From Pavlovales sp. CCMP2436 (taxonomy: Eukaryota; Haptophyta; Pavlovophyceae; Pavlovales): a stretch of 14,952 bases of DNA. Of the stretch, positions 7,853-13,873 are shown in pieces (within the stretch, counting starts at the first letter, position 1; every line of letters starts with the position of its first letter). The position numbers and the translations under genes are program-made. The notes beneath the pieces were generated by a model. It ran no database searches, was not told the origin of the DNA, and worked only from the letters and a program-made list of their open reading frames with translations. The stretch covers positions 67,572-82,523 of the forward strand of contig MU631407.1 of NCBI GenBank assembly GCA_026770615.1, given 5' to 3'.

Positions 7853-8068
7853 GCGTGAAGCCCGAGCGTGAAGCCCGAGCGTGCCCCGCGCGCGGCGCAT
7901 CGCAAAGCATGCGAGGCGTGAGCGGGCTGTGCAGTGTGAAGCCCGAACTTGCCCGCGCGCTGCGCATCGCAAAGCATGCGAGGCGTGAGCGGGCTGCGCA
8001 GCGTGAAGCCCGAGCGTGGCCCACGCGCGGCGCATCGCAAAGCATGCGAGGCGTGAGCGGGCTGCGCT
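7853..8068. repeat. 67-bp minisatellite, three copies
   Basis: Three units carry GTGAAGCCCGARCKTG, then GCGCATCGCAAAGCATGCGA, then GGCGTGAGCGGGCTG. The anchor GCATCGCAAAG recurs 67 and then 68 bp apart. Because the unit is not a multiple of three, each unit is read in a different frame. The long minus-strand open frames that cross the array are therefore unlikely to be coding. GCATGC and CGCGCG palindromes are embedded. Confidence 0.8.
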
Positions 8069-8103
8069 CGAGCGGGTGGCGCACACCTTGAGGTCGGCAC
8101 AAG

Positions 8104-8445
8104 TTGGACGGTGTGGGCCCGCCGCCGAGTCCTCCGCCACCGCGTCCACCACCGAGTCCACCGCCAAGGCCGCCGCCTAGACCGCCACCGAGCCCGCTGC
8201 CGCCGAATTCGCCACCGAGACCACCACCGAGCTCACCGCCGAGCCCGCCGCCGTCTCCACCGCGAAGCCCACCACCGTCCCCACCGCCGAGCCCACCACC
8301 ACCTTCTCCGCCGAGCCCGCCTCCAACGCCGCCACCCAGCCCGCCGCCAAAACCGCCACCGTCGCCACTGCCGAGCCCACCACCAAGCCCGCCTCCCAGC
8401 CCGCCCCCCAGCCCACCGCCGTCCAGCCCGCCTATTCGTGCGTAA
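8104..8445 (+). CDS. Pro/Ser-rich (pherophorin-like) coding segment, partial
   Basis: The segment encodes about 113 residues of PPSPPP-type repeat ending SSPPIRA and a TAA stop. Such Ser-Pro-Pro rods form the spacers of hydroxyproline-rich wall or matrix glycoproteins (pherophorins, extensins) in algae and plants. The reading frame is supported by the DNA: proline is written with CCG, CCA, CCT and CCC, and serine with AGC, AGT, TCC, TCT, TCG and TCA, as expected if the peptide rather than the DNA is conserved. There is no ATG. The frame opens after a TGA at 8089-8091, directly after the minisatellite, and no globular pherophorin domain follows. It is therefore a fragment, or an exon whose partner I cannot find. 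A second plus frame would give an Ala/Thr/Pro mucin-like sequence but contains an early TAG. Confidence 0.5.
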   Translation: MDGVGPPPSPPPPRPPPSPPPRPPPRPPPSPLPPNSPPRPPPSSPPSPPPSPPRSPPPSPPPSPPPPSPPSPPPTPPPSPPPKPPPSPLPSPPPSPPPSPPPSPPPSSPPIRA

Positions 8446-8500
8446 TGTATTCACGTGCACTGCAGAGCGACACCGACTGCGGACTGGGATACATAAATAG

Positions 8501-8724
8501 GTTCGGGCTGGCGGTACGTTTCAAGTTCAAGTCAGGCTGCTCTTAGCGCTCCGACGCAGGCTCCTACGCGCTACGCCGAAGTGGGGAGCTGGTAGAAGTG
8601 GTGGACGATGAGGAAGCCGAAAACAAAGCGCTGGAGTCGCTGCGCAACGCGGGGCCGCCCGTCAGTGCGCGAGCAAGCGAGTCCATTGGTGATCCCAGCG
8701 GTGACGTATCGCTGGGAAGCGATG
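8501..8724 (+). repeat. Truncated third copy of the 420-bp inverted-repeat sequence
   Basis: It aligns without obvious gaps to 10680-10904, from GTTCGGGCTGGCGGTACGTT through GGTAGAAGTGGTGG and AACGCGGGGCCGCCC to AAGCGATG, with scattered substitutions. It ends where the other copy enters its tandem array. It begins about 55 bp after the Pro/Ser-rich frame's stop codon and is in the same orientation as the arm at 10664-11083. Confidence 0.85.
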
Positions 8725-9569
8725 ATAATATGGGGATACAGTAGTTAAGTGTTTACATGTCCATCGTATGGGTCACATGTATGGGCCGACTCCGATTCCG
8801 ATACGACCGCAGACTTGGGCGATGGCTCGGAGGACGCTACGTCTCAAATACGGCCAACTCGCGTCGCCGCCGATTTCGTTGGAGTTGGCTGCGAGCGATC
8901 AGTCCGTCCGTCCCGCTGGCTCCGTCCGTCCGCTGCTCGCTCCGTCCGCGTGCTGCTCCCTCAGTCCGCACGTTCCGTCCGTCGCGCTCCTACCCGCACG
9001 ACATCCGCTCGTTGAGGGCGGAGGCGGGAGAGGCACCGACGGAGATGGCCTAGGGGTCGAAATCCGAATTAGTGGCTAGTCCGGGGGAAAATTGCGAAAA
9101 AATCCGGTGAAAATCCTCCGGAGCAGCTCAGGAACCTCTCGAATCCGGACTATCTCTCGTCACTCGTCAGGCAATGTCGCGCGGGCGAAGGCATATCAGT
9201 GTCATAGTTGTGTAGTATTATATTACGACGTTCGCAATTGGGTTCATCAAACAGTTGAGCGAAGGGAGGAACAGCGTGTGACGCAGAGACCCCAATATCG
9301 AAGCTAGTCATGAACCCGTGAATTCGGCAAATAATTAAGAATGCACAAAGTTGCTACATGCGCGCGGCGGCGGGCCGCACACGGAGACGCCGCTCAAGGC
9401 TACCAAGGCTACAAAGACAATGCTGCTCCCTGCGGCCGCCACGGCAGGGCTGCGGCGTCCGAGGCGCGGCCGAGGCGGGGCGTGGGGGCCGGGGCGCACA
9501 CACTCACACCCTTTAGTGTGAGTGCTGGTGCATGAGGGTTTGGGTCGATCGCTCGACCTCAGCCTGACT
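8725..9569. other. Gene-poor stretch with Ser/Arg-coding CCGT-rich patch
   Basis: A CCGT/CCGC-rich patch lies at about 8901-8985. A GC-rich island at about 9360-9510 has short open frames on both strands. One minus frame contains a hydrophobic SSIVFVALVALSGVSV segment, but there is nothing else to support a gene. I make no gene call here. Confidence 0.35.
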
Positions 9570-9620
9570 TCGACCAAGCCAGTGACTGAACAACACCTGT
9601 TGAACCATGCTGAGCCGCTA
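9570..9620 (-). repeat. Solo copy of the small-element terminal repeat
   Basis: It contains CGACCAAGCCAGTGACTGAA, CAACACCTGTTGAACCATGC and TGAGCCGCTA, the reverse orientation of the arm at 4547-4600. A second, closer copy follows at 9834-9885 in the same orientation. Confidence 0.7.
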
Positions 9621-9659
9621 ATATATACTAACTATATTATATTCTTCACCCGGACGCGC

Positions 9660-9722
9660 AGGCGCGCGGCGTCGACGGCTCGGCGCAGCGGGCGGCAGCT
9701 CAGCGCGGCACTCAGCCCGTCA
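9660..9722 (+). repeat. GC-rich direct repeat, copy 1 (partner 10228-10290)
   Basis: The segment CGTCGACGGCTCGGCGCAGC followed by GGGCGGCAGCTCAGCGCGG (9670-9708) is exactly repeated at 10238-10276, with weaker similarity outside. Both copies follow AT-rich DNA containing TATA-like runs or the end of an inverted-repeat element. Confidence 0.7.
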
Positions 9723-9833
9723 TATAGGTCCAACCGCGCCGCGCTAGTGAGCCAGGGAGCCCGAGCGAATGCTTCCCTTAAGTAAATTAGTTTCCATCTG
9801 CGTACATACTACTCGTAAAACTAACTAACTATA

Positions 9834-9885
9834 TTCGACCAAGTCAGTGAGTGAACAACACCTGTTGAACCATGCTGAGCCGCTA
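9834..9885 (-). repeat. Terminal-repeat copy, left member of an outer inverted pair
   Basis: TTCGACCAAGTCAGTGAGTG, AACAACACCTGTTGAACC and ATGCTGAGCCGCTATA form a near-consensus copy. Its inverted partner is 11977-12035. Together they bracket about 2.2 kb containing the 420-bp inverted repeat and its tandem array, which suggests a larger composite element. It is equally possible that two independent solo ends landed in opposite orientation. Confidence 0.6.
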
Positions 9886-9896
9886 TACATATATAT

Positions 9897-10030
9897 AATT
9901 ACTGCAAGAGATTCAAGCTGGCGGCTGACTGTCCGAGAAGTACTGCTGATAGTGATCATAGCGCTACGACGCCCATTGCCTGCTGCAAGCCTTAGTAGGC
10001 TGCGCTGGTTTGGGCGCCAATGCGCGCGTG
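9897..10030 (+). repeat. Dispersed direct repeat, copy 2 (partner at 6017-6139)
   Basis: ATTCAAGCTGGCGGCTGACTG, then GCGCTACGACGCCCATTGCC and CTTAGTAGGCTGCGCTGG, match 6029-6139 in order and orientation. In this copy the segment directly follows the terminal-repeat sequence at 9834-9885, and it may be part of that element's subterminal region. Confidence 0.6.
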
Positions 10031-10041
10031 CTAACTATATA

Positions 10042-10215
10042 ATACAGGGTATCGCGGGCAATAAGAACGGCGGGTTTTGAGGCCGAGGCTGAGTTTCTTA
10101 GCAAATTACATAAAAATAATGGTTAAATTTCGGTTAAAATTACGATTGAAGGGCTAAAAAAACGAGACTCAGTTTCTTAACACGACAGTTTCTAATTGCC
10201 CGCGATCCCCTGTAT
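10042..10215. mobile_element. Small MITE-like element with 21-bp terminal inverted repeats
   Basis: Left end ATACAGGGTATCGCGGGCAA and right end TTGCCCGCGATCCCCTGTAT are inverted repeats with one mismatch. The outermost bases could be read as TACAGG...CCTGTA flanked by A/T-rich DNA. Subterminal sequence is loosely repeated on both sides (CTGAGTTTCTTAG and CTCAGTTTCTTAA), and the centre is AT-rich with two GGTTAAA motifs. There is no coding capacity. The duplicated GC-rich repeat starts right after it. Confidence 0.6.
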
Positions 10216-10227
10216 TCTCCGTGACGC

Positions 10228-10290
10228 AGCCGCGCAGCGTCGACGGCTCGGCGCAGCGGGCGGCAGCTCAGCGCGGTGCTCAGCCCTGTC
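10228..10290 (+). repeat. GC-rich direct repeat, copy 2
   Basis: Exact match to 9670-9708 across 39 bp (10238-10276), continuing with similarity to CTCAGCCC. Open frames on both strands here are byproducts of high GC. Confidence 0.7.
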
Positions 10291-10430
10291 GCCGAGGCCC
10301 AGCCGCGCAGCCATGCCACGCGCGCGCATCGGGACGGGGAAGCCCCGAGCAGCCGCGCGGCGGCGGGCGGGCCAGCGTGGCGGAAACTGCGGCTCGTATT
10401 TCATAGTGGTGGAGCTCCAATAAAGCTCAC

Positions 10431-10509
10431 AAAAAGAGAAGAAAGGGGGGGAAGGGAGGGGAAGGAGAGAAGAGGAGGAGGGAGGAGGAAGGGAGGAGAG
10501 AGGGGAGAG
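10431..10509 (+). repeat. 79-nt uninterrupted purine tract
   Basis: Every base from 10431 to 10509 is A or G, in G-run and GGA-rich blocks. One C then interrupts and a further eight purines follow. Such polypurine tracts can form triplex (H-DNA) or G-rich structures. It lies between a MITE-like element and the 420-bp inverted repeat. No gene crosses it. Confidence 0.85.
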
Positions 10510-10663
10510 CGGAGAGGGCCAAGCAAAAAAGCAAAAATTAGTATTGGCTGAGCTGATAGTCTAACTAACTGCATAACTAACTGCATAACTAAATTAAATA
10601 TAAAGTAAATATTAAATGTATTACTTCTGCACTAGAGTATTGTGTGAGGTATTGTGCTGTAAC

Positions 10664-11083
10664 TATATTAATGTAGGGGGGTTCGGGCTGGCGGTACGTT
10701 TCAAGTTCAAGTCAGGCTGATCTTAGCGCTCCGACGCAGGCTCCTACGCGTTACGCCGAAGTGGGGAGCTGGTAGAAGTGGTGGATGATGAGGAAGCCGA
10801 AAACAAAGCGCTGGAGTCGCTGCGCAACGCGGGGCCGCCCGACAGTGCGCGAGCAAGCGAGTCCATTGGTAATCCCAGCGGTGACGTATCGATGCGAAGC
10901 GATGGGGTTTTGAATGTCGAGAACTCGTTTGCGCGTGCAGGGCGCGGGCCGCAGCGCGGGGGCGCGGTGGAAGGACTGGTTGAAGAGGGAGCCGAAGGAG
11001 CCGAGACGTCGAGCGCGAGCGAGTCCACTTGATGGCGGGTTTGGGTTTTGAATGCCGTGAACTTGTTCGCGCGTGCAGGGCGC
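10664..11083 (+). repeat. 420-bp inverted repeat, left arm
   Basis: This arm is the reverse complement of 11559-11978. Aligning them by eye I count nine mismatches and no gap in 420 positions. It begins in TATATTAATGTAGGGGGG and ends GTGCAGGGCGC inside the second tandem unit. The spacer to the right arm is 475 bp. A truncated direct copy sits at 8501-8724. Confidence 0.9.
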
Positions 11084-11394
11084 GGGCCGCCGCGCGGGAG
11101 CGCGGTGGAAGGACTAGTTGAAGAAGGAGCCGAAGGAGCCAAACCAGGCAACGCGAGGCCGTCCGGCCGAGCGCGAGCAAGCGAGTTCATTGGTGATCTC
11201 ACCGTCGGCGTGTCGCTAGGAAGCGACGGGGTTTTGAATGCCGTGAACTCGTTCGCGCGTGCGGGGCGCGGGCTGCAGCGCGGGGGCGCGATGGAAGGAC
11301 TGGTTGAAGAAGGAGCCGAAGGAGCCGAGACGTGGAGCGCGAGCGAGTCCACTTGATGGCGGTTTTGGGTTTTGAATACCGTGAACTTGTTCAC
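10744..11394 (-). CDS. Ser/Pro/Ala-rich tandem-repeat protein (candidate)
   Basis: This minus-strand frame runs 216 codons without a stop and ends at TAG (10746-10744). The first in-frame start is only a GTG, and the frame stays open about 100 bp further upstream without ATG. It is built of repeats beginning F-T-A/V-F-K-T, followed by HQVDSLAL and VSAPSAPSSTSPS, and ending PRPARAN. Repeat lengths are 46, 62 and 46 residues. The C-terminus is Ser-rich (SSALFSASSSSTTSTSSP) and ends LRRNA. All DNA units are multiples of three and keep this frame open. The plus-strand frame meets a TGA in each 138-bp unit. That favours the minus strand, but GC-rich repeats often leave several frames open, and the inverted copy's mismatches mostly change residues. 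No function is assigned. Confidence 0.35.
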   Translation of the reverse strand: MNKFTVFKTQNRHQVDSLALHVSAPSAPSSTSPSIAPPRCSPRPARANEFTAFKTPSLPSDTPTVRSPMNSLARARPDGLALPGLAPSAPSSTSPSTALPRGGPRPARANKFTAFKTQTRHQVDSLALDVSAPSAPSSTSPSTAPPRCGPRPARANEFSTFKTPSLRIDTSPLGLPMDSLARALSGGPALRSDSSALFSASSSSTTSTSSPLRRNA

Positions 11395-11413
11395 GCGCGC
11401 ATGGTGCGAGCAA
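10908..11413. repeat. Tandem array of 138-, 186- and 138-bp units plus partial unit
   Basis: Units start at 10908, 11046, 11232 and 11370, each with TTTTGAATRYCGWGAACT. Units 1 and 3 are 138 bp. Unit 2 carries a different 3' part of 186 bp total, containing GTCCGGCCGAGCGCGAGC and ATCTCACCGTCGGCG. The fourth unit is cut after about 40 bp. Unit lengths are all divisible by three. The left inverted-repeat arm ends inside unit 2. Confidence 0.85.
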
Positions 11414-11423
11414 CCGCGACTAT

Positions 11424-11544
11424 ATGGTATCTTTCTAACAATTGATGTCGGACTCGTGTTTTTGCGAAATGTTATGTCGGACTAGTCCGTATGACCTAGG
11501 CGAATTGTTTAAGCGCGTTACATACGGATGTTTAAGGTACATAT
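11424..11544 (+). repeat. Diverged direct repeat, copy 1 (partner 12294-12422)
   Basis: TATGGTATCTTTCTAACAA, a GTCGGACT-containing middle, then CTAGGCGAATTGTTTAAGCG and TTTAAGGTACATA follow the same order as 12294-12422. It contains one copy of the ~24-bp ACATAGGCGAATTGTTTAAG motif found five times between 11493 and 12473. Confidence 0.55.
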
Positions 11545-11898
11545 ATATATAGCGGCCAGCGCCCTGCACGCGCGAACAAGTTCACGGCATTCAAAACCCA
11601 AACCCGCCATCAAGTGGACTCGCTCGCGCTCGACGTCTCGGCTCCTTCGGCTCCCTCCGGAACCAGTCCTTCCACCGCGCCCCCGCGCTGCAGCCCGCGC
11701 CCTGCACGCGCAAACGAGTTCTCGACATTCAAAACCCCATCGCTTCGCAGCGATACGTCACCGCTGGGATTACCAATGGACTCGCTTGCTCGCGCACTGT
11801 CGGGCGGCCCCGCGTTGCGCAGCGACTCCAGCGCTTTGTTTCCGGCTTCCTCATCATCCACCACTTCTAGCAGCTCCCCACTGCGGCGTAGCGCGTAG
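11536..11898 (+). CDS. Second copy of the Ser/Pro-rich repeat ORF (inverted duplicate), fragment
   Basis: This is the right-arm counterpart of the minus-strand ORF at 10744-11394. It covers only the last repeat and the Ser-rich C-terminus (SSALFPASSSSTTSSSSP, ending LRRSA and TAG). The frame opens after a TAA at 11533-11535 with no ATG before the repeat, so as it stands it is a 5'-truncated copy produced by the inverted duplication. Two other frames are also open here because of base composition. Confidence 0.3.
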   Translation, partial: GTYIYSGQRPARANKFTAFKTQTRHQVDSLALDVSAPSAPSGTSPSTAPPRCSPRPARANEFSTFKTPSLRSDTSPLGLPMDSLARALSGGPALRSDSSALFPASSSSTTSSSSPLRRSA

Positions 11899-11978
11899 GA
11901 GCCTGCGTCGGAGCGCTAAGATCAGCCTGACTTGAACTTGAAACGTACCGCCAGCCCGAACCCCCCTACATTAATATA
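11559..11978 (-). repeat. 420-bp inverted repeat, right arm
   Basis: Reverse complement of 10664-11083, equal in length, with nine mismatches by my count. Three adjacent mismatches fall near 11666-11668, and the rest are single. The arm ends at TTAATATA, directly against a terminal-repeat copy (11977-12035). Confidence 0.9.
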
Positions 11979-12035
11979 TAGCGGCTCAGCATAGTTCAAC
12001 AGGTGTTGTTCACTCACTGACTTAATTGACGTACA
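11977..12035 (+). repeat. Terminal-repeat copy, right member of an outer inverted pair
   Basis: TATAGCGGCTCAGCATAGTT, CAACAGGTGTTGTTCACTC and ACTGACTTAATTGACGT match the arm at 4547 in orientation and are inverted relative to 9834-9885. It abuts the outer end of the 420-bp right arm. Confidence 0.7.
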
Positions 12036-12087
12036 TAGGCAAATAGTTTAAGCTGCTCTGATTACATAGGCGAATTGTTTAAGGCGA
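12033..12087 (+). repeat. Two copies of a ~24-bp motif (ACATAGGCGAATTGTTTAAG)
   Basis: Copies are at 12033-12055 (ACATAGGCAAATAGTTTAAG) and 12064-12087. Further copies are at 11493-11516, 12375-12399 and 12447-12473, with a degenerate one at 12417-12438. Spacing is irregular. In one frame the motif reads IGELFKAR, but no long frame joins the copies, so I treat it as a nucleotide repeat. Confidence 0.6.
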
Positions 12088-12175
12088 GAGGGTGTGACGT
12101 TCTCGTAGTGCCGCGGCGGTTCGGCTGCGACGTCATGCCTGCATTTTTACTTCCGGTGCCCTTACTTCCGGTGCT

Positions 12176-12258
12176 GGAGACGCCATGACGCAGTGAGCCT
12201 GGGCGATGAACCCACGCCGCTAGCGCTTCCTGAGCGACTTCACGCTGCTCGTTGGAGT
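12176..12258 (+). repeat. Diverged direct repeat, copy 1 (partner 12637-12713)
   Basis: GGAGACGCCATGACG, GGGCGATGAACCCACGC, and GAGCGACTTCACGCTGCTCG occur in the same order at 12637-12705. Just upstream a 13-bp unit (CTTACTTCCGGTG) is tandemly doubled. It may be a decayed coding fragment, since the partner has a short open LSDFTMLVHWFVEQCMILF stretch. Confidence 0.5.
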
Positions 12259-12293
12259 AGTGCTATGAGCTCTAGAACGTGATGATCCCAGGT

Positions 12294-12422
12294 ATGGTGA
12301 CTTTCTAACAAACTGCATGTTCGGTGCGAGATCTGGCGATGATTTGCACTGTCTTTACCGGACTGGTTCGTAAGACATAGGCGAATTGTTGGAGCGCTTA
12401 AACATATTTTAAGGTGCATATG
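12294..12422 (+). repeat. Diverged direct repeat, copy 2 (partner 11424-11544)
   Basis: TATGGTGACTTTCTAACAAA, GTCTTTACCGGACTGGTTCG, ACATAGGCGAATTGTT, then TTTTAAGGTGCATA parallel the copy at 11424-11544. A third, shorter remnant (GTGACTTTTTAACAA) is at 12478-12492. Confidence 0.5.
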
Positions 12423-12636
12423 CGAATTATCTAAGACGGGCCTGGTTACATAGGCGCGTTGTTTAAGGCGCGACGGCGTGACTTTTTAACAAGGGCGGTG
12501 GCAAACCCACTATGCGAGAGGCACATTTAAAAAATCGGCTCAGTCGTTACATATGACCAGTTCGGCTTAGGCTTAGAAGCCATGACGGCGGAATTTGGAA
12601 TTTTGGATTTCATAATGTATGCATAGCGGCCCCTCC

Positions 12637-12713
12637 GGAGACGCCATGACAGGGGTGAGCAGGGCGATGAACCCACGCGAGCGCTGAGCGACTTCACGAT
12701 GCTCGTCCACTGG
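12637..12713 (+). repeat. Diverged direct repeat, copy 2 (partner 12176-12258)
   Basis: It shares GGAGACGCCATGAC, GGGCGATGAACCCACGC and CTGAGCGACTTCACG with the first copy. After the match ends, this copy continues with a short open frame (MLVHWFVEQCMILFTFPP then TAA) that looks like a hydrophobic protein remnant but has no start or further support. Confidence 0.45.
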
Positions 12714-12787
12714 TTCGTGGAGCAGTGCATGATCCTCTTCACATTCCCGCCCTAAGAGGGGTTTGATTAGTATACTGGGGACGGACC

Positions 12788-12810
12788 GGGGGGGGGAGGT
12801 GGGGGGGGGG
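12788..12810 (+). repeat. G-run cluster (9 G, GG, 10 G)
   Basis: Two long G-runs are separated by a short AGGT. Such clusters can form G-quadruplexes and are prone to length variation and sequencing error. It lies about 45 bp before a foldback element. Confidence 0.8.
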
Positions 12811-12854
12811 TCACCCAGCGCGTGTTTCATTCTAATTATAATTTATTAAGTAAG

Positions 12855-13236
12855 AATGGTGGGGGTTGTGGGGGTTGGTGGAGGTTGAAAAGCAACCCCC
12901 ACCATTTGTTCGCGTACTAAGAGGCCTACTGCGGACCCTCATTTTTTGTAGACTGGTGGGAGATGAAGGATTTCTCTCTAAAAAAGTTTTAGATTTTTTT
13001 TTTCAATCTGTTAGTCACAACTGTGACCCCATATTCGGGTCACAGTTGTTTTTAACGGATTATGGGTTAACGCAGTTTTTTTTTTCTGCGGACGGGATCG
13101 CCGCCCGCGGAAATACTTTTTGGGTTAAAATCCTTCATCCCCCACCAAAATGAGGGGTCCGCAGTAGGCCTCTCAGTACGTGAAAAATGGCGAGGGTTTG
13201 AATCAACCCCCACCAACCCTCACAACCTCTACCATC
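12855..13236. mobile_element. ~380-bp foldback element with ~110-bp inverted arms and central hairpin
   Basis: Left arm 12855-12973 and right arm 13127-13236 pair along most of their length. The outer part is ATGGTGGGGGTTGTGGGGG against the reverse complement of CCTCACAACCTCTACCAT. The inner part is AGAGGCCTACTGCGGACC paired with GGTCCGCAGTAGGCCTCT, then GATGAAGGATTT paired with AAATCCTTCATC. The centre folds again through ACAACTGTGACCC and GGGTCACAGTTGT (about 13016-13049), with flanking CTGTTA/TAACGG. Nearly the whole element can form one hairpin. No transposase is encoded, and a target-site duplication was not obvious. The short open frame inside it is a byproduct. Confidence 0.8.
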
Positions 13237-13247
13237 CTCGAAGCCTT

Positions 13248-13741
13248 TTGGAGTCGATCTGTTTTTTTTCTGGGGCACATAACAGTGTGAGCAAGAAGCA
13301 CACGTGCCACACGTGCGGTGGCGAGACAGGACGGGTGATGCTCAAGAAGTACTGCAAGCCCTGCTATGAGAAGCTGAAGAGGGCGGTGGATCACGGCTGT
13401 GGTATGCCGGAGCTCCACGGGCACGATAAGATTCGTCGTTGTCCAGTGTGCTCGTCGCACGCGAACCTCTCGTCGAAGCACAGCGAGCTCCCAAGAAGGA
13501 AGCGCTTCGTCGAGCTGTACACGAAGAATCCAGCGTGCGCTGTCACGGGGTATGCCTTTCGCCCCGTGACGAGTTGCTGCCCACGCCGGTGAAGCGCAAC
13601 CAAGGGCTGGCACACACGGAGGAAAAAATCGTATTCGTCGTGCGCTTCGTCGGCAACGCAATGCGCAACGGCCATGCAACGCTTGCCCAGGCCCAGGAGG
13701 CGATGGGCAATCTCAGAGTACCGACCGCAACCGTCTCTTAG
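13248..13741 (+). pseudogene. Zinc-ribbon protein gene with frameshift, family unknown
   Basis: The first frame (13248-13592) encodes CHTC at residues 20-23 and CKPC at 36-39, counting from the codon at 13248. This is a four-cysteine zinc-ribbon pattern, followed by YEKLKRAVDHGCGMPELHGH and a second CPVC (64-67), then a basic RRKRFVELYTKNP. There is no ATG. A pyrimidine-rich acceptor (TTTTTTTTCTGGGGCACATAACAG ends at 13285) suggests the coding exon begins at 13286, with an upstream exon displaced by the foldback element 12 bp away. Around 13540-13575 the coherent reading jumps to another frame (SPRDELLPTPVKRNQGLAHT, then EEKIVFVVRFVGNAM and AQAQEAMGNL). It stops at TAG 13739-13741, inside the first unit of a repeat array. 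A one- or two-base indel, or an unrecognised small intron, would explain this. It could bind nucleic acid or protein; I cannot say which. Confidence 0.5.
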
Positions 13742-13873
13742 TATGTCAGGCGCGGCCCATTTGAAACCCGTATCAGATCTTTGCATGTCAGGCGCGGTCC
13801 AAACCCGTCTCTGAGCATGACCGGCGGCGCGGCGCACCGACCGCAATCGTCTCTTAGCATGTCAGGCGTTGAG
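13724..13873 (+). repeat. Irregular tandem repeat (~35-45 bp units, four copies)
   Basis: Units carry ACCGCAAYCGTCTCTTAG, then GCATGTCAGGCGCGG, at about 13724, 13770, 13803 and 13836, with variable lengths and substitutions. The end of the zinc-ribbon reading frame lies in the first unit, so its last residues (PTATVS) may be repeat-derived. Confidence 0.65.

Noticed and set aside
7556..8167. 203-codon minus-strand frame across the minisatellite
   Set aside because: The array unit of 67-68 bp is not a multiple of three, so the peptide is not conserved between units. Only a signal-like Met/Ile run from the microsatellite looks notable.
10680..10720. tRNA or SINE-type promoter (GTTCAAGTC resembles a B box)
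   Set aside because: No A box at suitable spacing, no cloverleaf, and no terminal T-run in the expected place.
12866..13153. 95-codon frame inside the foldback element
   Set aside because: It is generated by the G-rich and T-rich arms of a hairpin element and has no coding character.
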